Shown here piece after piece: positions 47,915 through 58,754 of a DNA stretch of 64,000 nucleotides. The stretch's first letter is position 1; each line of letters opens with the position of its first letter. The DNA is from Membranipora membranacea (Eukaryota > Bryozoa > Gymnolaemata > Cheilostomatida > Membraniporidae): contig OU612065.1 in the NCBI GenBank assembly GCA_914767715.1, positions 23,932,001-23,996,000 of the forward strand, written 5' to 3'. Both the position numbers and the translations under genes were made by a program. The notes beneath the pieces are model-generated. The model had not been told where the DNA came from, searched no databases, and saw nothing but the letters and a program-made list of their open reading frames with translations.

Positions 47915-50900
47915 ATGATGCTCTTCAGTTTGTCGCAGATTGTCTTCATGACATTGTTTTTATATTCTGAAGTTCAAGCAGGTAAGTTACGTAATATTTT
48001 TCTAATAGCTTGTGTTAAATTCTTATGCTAATTGTATTTGTTTCCAGTGCATTTTTTTAGTCATGAGCGGTAGAACCATATACAATCTTGCTATACATAA
48101 GGTATATAATTGACCTTTTGTTAAAACCAAACAACATCCAATGTGGTACACAATTTCAGTTTTTTGTTATTTGTTACACTTTCATTGGCAGCGGACAGCA
48201 TTTCAAAGACGAGGCCAGAAATATTATATTGCTGATTAGCAAGTCATAAAATAATTACTATGGTTTTGCCGAATTTGCTTTGCTGTCCGGATTTTTTTTC
48301 TCTCCAACATAGGTCATTCATTACAGTTAATCCATTCAGACAACTGATCTTATTTAAACTGGAATGAAAATGCTTCAGACAAGCTTTGACGATTTGAGAA
48401 TAATATCATAGATAAATTTTCTTCTGACTGTCACTCATAGTGTGTATGTTATCAATGCTTTGTTTCAGCCCCAGACAGTAAAGGTACAGACTTTCTGGTA
48501 TCATTTGGAGGAAACTCCCCATCTAATGAGAAGCTGGTATTATTCCTCAGTTCCACTACTGACGATGCCAACGTGACGGCCACCATAAGCTATTATGAGA
48601 ACGGAACAGCAGATAACTCTCTGATCACTGAGCAGGTGCTAATTTTCTGCAAGCCACTGACAGTTGTAGAAATTTTTTTACACTTTATTACATTTTATTT
48701 ATTAGCCTATTCATTCATTTCAAATGACCATCATATTTCACTGCTTGAGGCCGTCAATCAATGGTAGGTTATGGTTACGTAGCAATTTTTATTTAAATTT
48801 TTTTTGGATCGATGTCTAGCTGATGACCCATAACTTCAAACAGTTTCTGCTGCTCATCTTTTGAAATTTATTCAGATTTTTACGTATTAACATTTCTAGG
48901 CAGTTGTGGAACCTGGTAAGATAGCTACCATAGAGATCTCTGAGCAGCTCCGGTTGACGAATACACCAGGTATAGCCATAGAGAATAAGACGATACATGT
49001 GCAAAGTGATGGAGAGATATCGCTGTATGGAGTCAACAGGGCATATTTCAGGTACCATCTGTCAAAAATTATCTTAGGGACATGCCTTGTAACTTTCCCT
49101 TCACACTGTGATGGATGGTCATAATTTACAATTGTATTTGCCAGCTAAAGGCATCAGTAGTAGCAATTGGGAGAATCCCAATACTAGGGTATCTTTTGTG
49201 GAAAACATGATTCGTCTCATCGATTTGTGGTCCAGGCTGATTTTGTATCTTCACTTGTGTTATTCTGTATACAAACTTTCTCTCTTGTAGTGGAGAGGCT
49301 TTTCTCGTTCTGCCTACTGATATATGGGGAGATACTTACTTTGTATTCTCCAGCCCTGATCTGTACGATGTGGCTGATGACCAGTATAATGTCGCTAATG
49401 GCTCTCAGTTCAGTAAGTTGTTCCCCTGCACGCAATGTTTGCTATGGCATGTTCGCATGTAAGTGCCAAAACTGTGCCCGGATAGCTGGTAGTAGCATTT
49501 CATTATCCAATGGTAGATAATGTAATGCTACTACCAACTATCCCAGCACAGCACAAGTACTGCCTCCCTGAATATACCAAACAGACGTCGGACTTTAACG
49601 GTCTTTTCAATTGACATATTCCATTACAGACTTGTCTGTCTACTATGCGCATTACCTTACAATGAATTACAGTACATTACAACTTTCCACAATCAGTTGA
49701 TGAATGATCTATTTTTTGCTTGTTGGGTTTTTGATTACCATCATTTTAGTTAATTTAGACGTGTAAATCTCATGTACATGTCTCAAATGTACATCCCTGC
49801 ATCTAAATGCTTTGGACTGGACCCAATAATTTATGACTTGTATACAACTACGGCATCCATTTTCTTTTCCCAGCTGTGATAGCTGAGGTAGACACAGATG
49901 TGAATATCACATTCTCTGTCAAGCCTCAGGACCTTGAAATACAGTACGTTGGGAAGACTTTTACAACCAATGATACGCTCGCTATCAGTCTCATAGCTCA
50001 TGAATCTCTACAGATCTCTGCTAATGTGGACCTCACTGGTGAGAAATTGATCTCACCATTGTATGTCTGTCTTTTTGGCCAACTCTCAAAAATGTATGAA
50101 TATATATATCTATATATTTGAGGATTGATGTCAATGCATTCGAAAATCTGTTTATATATCAACTGAGCAGTGAGTATTTTTCACAAGAATTACCTTTATC
50201 AACTTTGGTAAAAGTGCTAACTTGGGCTGCTCAATCATATCCACTGCTGCTCACCCACACCCATACACTGCATTACAATCCTGCAATCTAACAAAACAAG
50301 CTCCAATAATTTAGAATTCAGAATATAATATGCAGAATTGGTTATGTTCATGATCTCCGTTACCTTGAATAATTTATGTACCCATCCTCTGACATATTAA
50401 TTCAATCGTAATTGTGATTATCATATCATGTTACAGGTACGAAAATAGAATCCTCAGCACCTGTAGGGGTATTGTCAGGTCATAGACGTACAGGTGTCGA
50501 GGATATAGACGGCTCTGATCATTTAGAGGAGATGATTCCTCCTATAAATACCTGGGGTAAAGAATTCATTGTGCCCTCTATAATCTACAGGACTTCATAC
50601 GATATCCTCAGAATATTGGCAGGTAAAGGAAATGACAGCTGTAACGCTCACTTGTAACGCTTCTCTGTTATGATTAAAAATGCTAAAATACTTTGTGAGA
50701 AAAATATTGTGATTAAAAAAATACGTATTTATATATATAATAGGCGAATTTGAATCCTTAACTATACTTTATGAAAAATCCAATGAATATTATATTTCTG
50801 CAGATTCATTAACATGTTTTTATGAGAATTATAAAGATATAACGCATTAAATCAAACTGGATAGGATTATGATACAGATTTATGATTTTTCCTGTCCTTA

Positions 50901-53900
50901 TTTAGGATATTTTTGTTGACATTAGACCTACAGCAATGTTTTTCATCACACACTACGTAGTCTATTTATATCTACTTTATTGTAATATAAATTTGAGATC
51001 ATACCTCTTATCTTCAGGTGAGGACGGAGACACAACGATAACAACAACTGATGACTCAGGAAGTAACAATATAACTCTGTCCGGAGCTGGAGACTATGTA
51101 GAGCTGAACCTAACCTCTGATAGTTACTATCATATAGTCGGAGATAAGGCCATTGGTGTGATGCAGTACTGCATTAGTAGTAAGTCAACATTTTTCTAAG
51201 TACTTTATTGACATTCAAATTTATCTGAACGATGCTTCTCTTAACTATGGCAATTAAATTAATCAAATTAGTAAATGGGATGTGATATTTACTATTAATT
51301 TTCATATCTACAAGTTAATATATTTAGGAAATGAAGAGCAATGGTTGCAATACATTTTGATGACTACCATATTTAGTAAATACAATGCATTGGTTTCGAT
51401 ACCCTATCCAAGTGAAGTATTTGCTAAACGAAAAGTTCATCTTATTGCACATGCTTGATATAATGAAATTTTCGGCTAACTAATATTTACTCACCTCTTA
51501 ACGGTGTTAGCCAAAATTAAGTCACCCCCAAACCAGCTAAATTAATCGCTAGCTAATATTTACAACTCTAGGTATACCAGTAATCTCCATGAGTAAAATC
51601 AACAATACATGCTATGAGTTATGTCCACTTGTAAGGTTTCTATTACATATATAGAGGCATACTCAACACTGCCCATATCCATAACCGGCATAACCATCAG
51701 TAAATATGCACTCCCTGTACTAATTTGCTTGTTTCAGATAATGTTGACAACGCAGGATCTGATCCATTCATGATTTGGATTATGCCTGTAGCTCAGTATG
51801 GCTTTGACTACACGGTAGCAACAGCAGAGAGTGTTCAAACAGAAGATTATTTTCAGGTAGCTAACATGGTTTGAGCACTGAGCAAATTTGTGTAATATAA
51901 TAAACATGAAGAGTTTAACATTAAATACTTTGTGATTTAATACACAATAAATTATATTATTTTATCATGCGCTGTTGTTGACACCAAGAGTTTGATTACA
52001 TACATTATCTAATACTTTGATAGTGGTTCATAAAGTCATGTGACTCTGCGATATATGATTTCTATACTGTTTTCGTGTGTACATAATAAGAGGTTACTTA
52101 AAGGGCAACCAGGGTTTCAAACAACTTCTCATTGATTAATAGCAGATTGAACCTTCTGCATAGGGAAAAAGACAAAATCTAATTTGGATGATTATTCAGC
52201 CAGAGTTCTTGTCAAACAATTCATCCATCAGGTACTCAATCTCAGCTAAAATAGAATACCACAGAGCAGTTTCCTGTTCCTGTTATTATTTAGCCTGTGC
52301 TCTATCATTATTACTGCAATGTCCTGGAACCTCCTCTAAACTGAAGTGTTACCCAGCTTAGAGTCAGAAACTACTTTGAGTTTTTCACCGCGTCATGCAC
52401 AAAGCTGATGCTGCCTAGCATATTATTTACTACCCACTAATGCATTGCTGCGAAACCTTGGTTGCCCTTTAAAGGATACCCAAAGACAAAAATTTGTACC
52501 AGAGTGAGCTTTGACTTTCACTTTTTAAATCTTGCATCAGTGCTATGTACTCTGACTACTAGATGCTTGGTCTGTGTGTATCGCTTAAAGGGCAACCAAG
52601 GTTTCGCAGCAATGCATTAGTGGGTAGTAAATAATATGCTAGGCAGCATCAGCTTTGTGCATGACGCGGTGCAAAACTCAAAGTAGTTTCTGACTCTAAG
52701 CTGGGTAACACTTCAGTTTAGAGGAGGTTCCAGGACATTGCAGTAATAATGATAGAGCACAGGCTAAATAAAAACAGGAACAGGAAACTGCTCTGTGGTA
52801 TTCTATTTTAGCTGAGATTGAGTACCTGATGGATGAATTGTTTGACAAGAATTCTGGCTGAATAATCATCCGAAATAGATTTTTTTCTTTTTCCTTATAC
52901 AGAAGGTGCAATCTGCTATCAATCGATGAGAACTTGTTTGAAACCTTGGTTGCCCTTGATCTCTTGTCATGTCATTGAAGGTTTCTATAATTTGTGACAG
53001 AGTTTGGCAGTGATATACAAGCAAACAGATTTTGCCGGTTTGTCCATCAACGGTGTAAATATGTCTGATACCGACTGCCCTGTTTTTGGAGCAGCCACAG
53101 CTCCACATTGTGACGATACATCGGAGATAGTAAGTTTTGTACAAACCTTCCGCAATGGCTGTGAAACTACTTGTGTGCATTAATTAGGCATCCATGCAGC
53201 CAATATGAGGGGCTTAGACTTGCTATGCTTTTAAGCGGTTGTCCTCTCATGATATATAAAGAGGACAATTACCATGTTGGTTTATATCACAAGGTTTAGT
53301 CTCTCACAACATTCCGAAGATGGGCGGCAAAATAATGGATGCCTTGAAGGCGAGGCCGCAAAGTCTGCGCCAATTCACTCTCAGATTGTAGGCGAGTCGG
53401 ACACAGTCCCAGTAGTCAGAGGGCAGTCATATTCATGCGACACATAATTTTTCACAACCATATAGATCAATGAGCTTTGCTGGCCCCAAATTTTTACCCA
53501 TTAATATGATATATTCAACATTTGGCTTTGATGTAATCACTTCTTACAGGTGGCTATTGATGGAAAGCCTCAGTCAGACTCCGATTATCCGAAATATGCC
53601 TTTCCTTATTGATATTATTCCGTCCTGTGACTCAACTTTATTTTCTGCAGGCTGTTGCTGGCAGTGAATACGCATATATTATATATGGTATGAATGATGT
53701 TGTTGGTTCTTATAACCTAAAGCACACAAATCCTCTTACTACCTTTGGTGTTCTTGTCTATGGACAGATACAACTGGAGGCGTATGGCTACACCGGAGGG
53801 TCCAGGTATACAATAAATACACAGTACACTCTTCTTGTGACCTGCATGTTTTTGACCGTATTTGACAAATTGTTGAGACAAATTAATGTTGCTACAATGG

Positions 53901-56418
53901 AAACGATCAAAAGATAATGCTTTCCGCAATATTCCATGAACTTGACTTTCTCTGATAATGTCTCTTATAAGTCTCTAACTCCTTGATCTAATCTAATATA
54001 AATATCTAATAAAAATGTTATTACTGCCACTGATCATCTTGATATGAAATCAAAAAGTCTGCCCAGCAGAGTTACGGAATAAGTTATTGGAAGAGGCAGC
54101 ATTAGCCACTTTTTATGATGTTTCCCCCACAGTTTAGTTATAATGTCTGTAATCGAACTGATAAAATTGCTACATCACATAATTATGGATACTTTGTAGG
54201 TTCGCATCCCTGGGCAGCTTTTGTAGCCCGACTTCTGTAGTTATAAACGACGGGTTAGACAATGACTGTGATTCGAGGATAGACGAGGAACTAGCCAATG
54301 GTATCGATGATGATGGGGATGGCCAAATAGATGAAGATACTGTAAGTCAGCTAAGATTTACTGATCAATGTGATTTTCATTTATCATCTCGAAAAGCAAT
54401 AGCAACACCTTATTTTTCTAATTTTGATTCTTTCCTGTTGCTGTGTTTATACAGGTTGGGGATGAGCAGGCGACCACCACCAACAACCCTGGAACAACAA
54501 CAGGCTCACTAACAACCACATCAACAGCAGCACCAACAACGACATCAACAGTAGAACCAACAACTACATCAATAGTAGTGCCAACAACTACATCAACAGT
54601 AGAACCAACAACTACATCAACAGTTGCGCCAACAACTACATTAGCGCCAACAACTACATCAACAGTAGCACCAACAACTACATTAGCGCCAACAACTACA
54701 TCAACAGTAGCCCCAACAACAACATTAGCGCCAACAGCTACATCAACAGTAGAACCGACAACTACATCAACAGTAAAACCCACAACTACATCAACAGGAG
54801 CGCCAACATCTACATCCACAGTAGCACCAACAACTACACCAGCTGCAATTCCAACAACTACATTAGCGCTAACAACCACATCAACAATAGCACCAACAAC
54901 TACTTCAACAATAGCACCAACAACTACATCAACAATCCCTCCAACAACCACGTCAACAGTAGCGCCAACAACTACATCAACAATATCGCCAACAATAGCT
55001 ACAACATCAACAGTAGCACCAACCACTTCATCAGCAACTACATCAACAATAGCACCGACCACTTCATCAACAATCTCTCCAACAACTGCAGGAGCCACAA
55101 CTACTCCATTAACAATAGCACCAACCACAGCAACGGCTCTACCATCTACCGCTTTGACCAGCCCATTCACAACAGCAAGAACTTTGCAACAAACTTCAGC
55201 AATAAACTCACAAACATCTACAGCATCATCTCACATATCATCTCAATCAGTCACAGCTGGCCCCACCACCTCCAAACCTAATGCCCAGACTAGTGATCCC
55301 ACAAGTTTCACCTCTACTGCCGGCAGTCAGATTTCGATTGCTACAAACACAGTAAGCGAAGGGAGTACATCTCAGAGTAATACTCAACAATCCAGTGGAG
55401 TACCTGGCAACGCAATCACCACGAGCTCATCCCTAGTGACAGCAACCGGGTCTAATAGTACGAACTACACATATACCGACCAGTCAGATCAGTCAAATGT
55501 AACAACTACTGGGGTGATATCAACAAAGCTAACAACCACCAACTCTATCTCAACCACTTCTGATAATCAGTTGAACATTGGTGAGTAACATAAGCTCAGC
55601 AATGCGGGTTAATGGAACATTAAAATTGATTCTGCAGTTTAATGGTGAATGCTTGAATAGGAAACATCAATGCAGTTTTAGGGGTTGTGTTACCATTTTC
55701 AATGAGAAGACAACTTGAAACAAAATACTCAATCTAAAAAACTCCGATTGTTCTAGGTGTGGTTGCATTCTAGGGTTAACAAAAGTGTGTATTTCACTAA
55801 TTTGGAACTTAATTAATCTCTTTTTAACAAACATATCCAACTATTATACAGGTAATACAGAAGCACAGAGGAAATCTAATGTTCCTGTGATTGTTGGAGC
55901 CACTGTACCAACATTGTTACTAGTTGCCGCTGCAACAGGTGCCTGTCTCTGGTATATGCTAGTAGCCAAGCGAAAGAAGTAAGTCCATATAATAAGCAGT
56001 ACCAATTAAAAAAAGCTCCTTTTCTGCCTCAATTTTGGTTTTAAACTATGTTTTATTTGCTGTTTCATTATGTCATTTTGATCTGATAGTATGTTTGATG
56101 TGTTATTTGCTTTACAGGTTGCAAGTAGGTGATGACGATCAGAAACCTAACGCTGATGATGATGTTGAGTCCTCAGCAGAAATCTCTGAAAATATTGAGC
56201 AGCCGTCTGATGAGCTACCGGAACAGCAACATCCTAGTGATGATGGCCAAAACAACACTTCAGGGTTAGGGACAGGTGAGGAAGTAACTCCCGATACAGA
56301 GATCTCAATGGAGGCAGATACTCAGGGAGGTCAGGAATCACAAGAGTCTGCAAATGATGGCAAGCAAGACTCCCCTAATCCATTGCCGGTTGAAGACATG
56401 ACTGATGTCAATGTGTGA
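47915..56418 (+). CDS. Type I membrane mucin with IgGFc-binding N-terminal domain, complete, 14 coding exons
   Basis: A cell-surface protein whose partner is unknown. Coding exons: 47915-47981, 48469-48635, 48900-49051, 49291-49412, 49874-50038, 50437-50622, 51018-51179, 51738-51856, 53001-53129, 53651-53805, 54200-54341, 54455-55580, 55852-55978, 56118-56418. All are GT-AG and in phase; 3120 nt, 1039 residues. Residues 1-22 are a signal peptide (LSQIVFMTLFLYSEVQA). Residues about 25-475 match the IgGFc-binding protein N-terminal domain family: GTDFLVSFGGN, GHRRTGVEDIDGSDHLEE, PPINTWGKEFIVPS, DPFMIWIMPVAQY, FGVLVYG. Residues 475-522 carry an Asp-rich motif (NDCDSRIDEE, DDDGDGQIDED) like calcium or metal-binding repeats. 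Residues 523-897 are a Thr/Ser/Pro stalk, surely O-glycosylated. A membrane helix spans about 910-935 (GATVPTLLLVAAATGACLWY), followed by a KRKK stop-transfer and a 100-residue acidic tail without a recognised signalling motif. Confidence 0.92.
51506..51580. repeat. Related copy of the 42 bp DEPDC5-intron repeat
   Basis: Contains AAGTCACCCCCAAACCAGCT and then CGCTAGCTAATATTTAC, matching the unit at 45225-45340 with a few changes. It lies in intron 7 of the IgGFc-domain gene. Confidence 0.75.
52098..52472 (+). mobile_element. piggyBac-like MITE, copy 1
   Basis: The element 52102-52468 is 367 bp and starts AGGGCAACCAGGGTTTC and ends GAAACCTTGGTTGCCCT, nearly perfect terminal inverted repeats. 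TTAA flanks it on both sides (52098-52101 and 52469-52472), the target duplication typical of piggyBac-type transposition. It has no coding capacity. It lies in intron 8 of the IgGFc-domain gene. Confidence 0.9.
52585..52960 (-). mobile_element. piggyBac-like MITE, copy 2, inverted relative to copy 1
   Basis: The element 52589-52956 (368 bp) is the reverse complement of copy 1 with scattered substitutions and has the same AGGGCAACC/GGTTGCCCT ends. TTAA is intact on the left (52585-52588), but the right flank is TGAT, so that duplicate has mutated. Open frames inside it on either strand are not genes. Confidence 0.9.
54530..55110. repeat. Coding minisatellite of the mucin stalk
   Basis: Units of about 24 bp of the form ACAACTACATCAACAGTAGC, plus a GCC/ACC proline codon, encode TTTSTVAP-like octapeptides. 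Some units carry an insertion encoding TTTLAP. The left part is most regular and the repeat fades toward 55110. Exact identity between neighbouring units suggests recent copy-number change. The array also opens a 250-codon frame on the opposite strand, which is an artefact. Confidence 0.9.
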
Positions 56419-58754
56419 CAAAATCAAGTTTGTCCTCGACCTGAGGCTGATTTATGCAGGGCGTTTCCCTCCTCTACTCATGTGACATAGTTATTATTAC
56501 TTATTCCCATATGATGATAATCTATAATTTTCCTCTTTGACCGTTAATTTTAAATGAGAAGTGATATTGAACTAGATATTACAGTTTTCCCTTTTTCCCT
56601 TGGGTTTGTCTCTTTATCCTTCAAGTCAATGTGGTGAGAAATAACCTTGGTTTTTAACTTCTGAAATAATGCAAACTAGATTAAAAACTATTTTTGTTGG
56701 ATTGTGTTTCATGATCAATTTTTATGTTGACAACATTCCGGGTTATACAGAACATCTTTAATTAGATGTTGTAACTTTTGCTCAGATTGTTGTGTGAATA
56801 CCCTTTGTTCGTTGGTGGGATTAGAACCCATAATCCCATGTTTACAACAGCTGGATATATTATCTCTCTGTTTGAATAGTTTATTACGGGTATTTGCCGA
56901 TCAGCTCACTATAAATTTACTGACAAATACATTATTCACCAAATTCCTGATGACAGTAGGTGTATTTATTTCAGCTTGGAGTAGTTGAAGACTAGAGCAT
57001 CAAATATCTGATTTTTATTTAAATAACAGTAAATTCCTGCATGTCAATAGAACATTGTCAAAAACAAATCTGGTAACGAAATACAATCGCCGCAAGAAGA
57101 ATTTCAATTACTAAAAAAATTCTAAACGCTCTGTCATCGCATGTCAAACGATTGTTATAGAGTTTGGGCCAAACCTTTAGACTATGTTTGCTGTGATGGG
57201 TTTCGACAATGCCGAGGGTACATCTCATTTCCTTAACAAAACTCATATGTATCTATATGTCTGCACTGATATGTATCAAATAATCCTCAGTGAATATTTG
57301 GTTTGAACCAAGTAAACTAATAACTTTAATGGGTATTAAAAAATAATGAGCATCCATTTGTTAAAACAATTAAATTTCAAAGTTGTTGCACATGATAACT
57401 TTGATCATTTCAAGTCGTTGGTGCCTGGAGTATTTACATGCGTATATTTGTAGATGTCATCTTCATCCCAAAGCAGGACCTCCTCAGCGATGCAAGTCGG
57501 CGAAAACCCCCAGGCACCTGTTTCAAAGCAATGAACCAACTAAATTTCATTGTCGAAAGCAATTCATTCAATGTTTTTAATGTACATGTTTGAGCCAATT
57601 AATAACTATCTTCCAAAAAAATTGTGTCTTCCAGCCTCTATATGCATCTATAAGTTTAGAAATTGATAGGGTAAAATAGCTGTGTTTTGTGTTGAATTAT
57701 CTGTCAAATTTGATATACCATACGCCTATGGCCATTTGTTATATGGTTACTTAGCAACCAATCAACTATAATCGATCAAATCTATCATCACACATAGTTT
57801 TTGGTTTAGATATATAAAAAGATGAGCATTGAACAACTAATCCTAAATCTGGGATATTAAACTAGTTGATGTTATGCAATCTTGGTAAATTTTGTCTAGT
57901 GTATTTTGATATTTACTGTCTGTTTGATCGATACAGATTGCTATGACGTTTAAGGCGGTTATCTTTCAATGGCAGGTGCTCTCAGGTGCTTATACTAGAG
58001 AGCTGATAACAGTCTGGCTGTAATAATTGCTTACTAATCACATGTCATACAGTGAAAAGAGCACCAGAGTGGGATTAAAGCCTGTTTAGGCTTAACCACT
58101 CAGATTTTTAATTTAAATGTACAAATAAACAGAGCTACAAAGATAAAGGGAGATATTGAAGAGAGGAAGGCCAGCTAGGTTCACCAAACTAACAGCACAC
58201 ATAGTTCTCCACCATAATACTTCTACTATACTGTTGGATTACATATGCAGTCAGTGTAGACTCTAACAGACACCAGAAGCCTGTGCAACAACCCATTTAT
58301 GCTCAATCTAGTCAGGACAAGCAAGTTTGAGAAATGTTACTGTTAATAGAATAAGAAAGGTGAGACAAACAAAACAACTACTACACAACTAGTTCTCCAG
58401 ATACAACATCAACCAGCAACCTTTCCATATATAGAATAATAGAATATAAACCTTGATAGAAACTCAGTGGACTTAATTCACCAGTTAGTCGTATCCTCTC
58501 AACAGGTGAGTTCATATTATTTTCTCTGTCCTTTGTAATTGGTTGAAGAATACAGCCCCTGCACATATACTACAGATGGTGATGACCACCACTAGAAATC
58601 CAAATCTACATCCATGTGGATGATGAATCGACTTATGAATTGACTTGCCTTGTGTCTTGGAATTCAGATGGGTGAGACTATGCTACGCTACTTATAAAAC
58701 CAATTACCCTTTTTCTCCTTCAGGTAAGGCTACACTGCCAACATTTCTACAATC
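56419..58754. other. Interval between the IgGFc-domain gene and the doublecortin gene
   Basis: No gene is supported. A weak poly-A signal ATTAAA lies at 56680-56685 for the upstream gene. A possible 5'-UTR acceptor (TTTTTCTCCTTCAG) ends at 58723, shortly before the doublecortin start codon. A SINE-like B box lies near 56818-56830. Confidence 0.5.
56790..56870 (-). repeat. SINE-like fragment with tRNA B box
   Basis: The complement of 56818-56830 is GGGTTCTAATCCC, which fits the tRNA B-box consensus exactly. No A box at normal tRNA spacing was found. The limits are approximate. Confidence 0.35.

Noticed and set aside
52696-53180. Minus-strand frames near the MITE pair
   Set aside because: They lie in MITE copy 2 or are antisense to exon 9 of the IgGFc-domain gene.
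54418-55170. 250-codon open frame on the minus strand with Val/Gly-rich repeats
   Set aside because: It is the reverse reading of the Thr-coding minisatellite in the mucin exon. The plus frame has matched splice sites on both sides.
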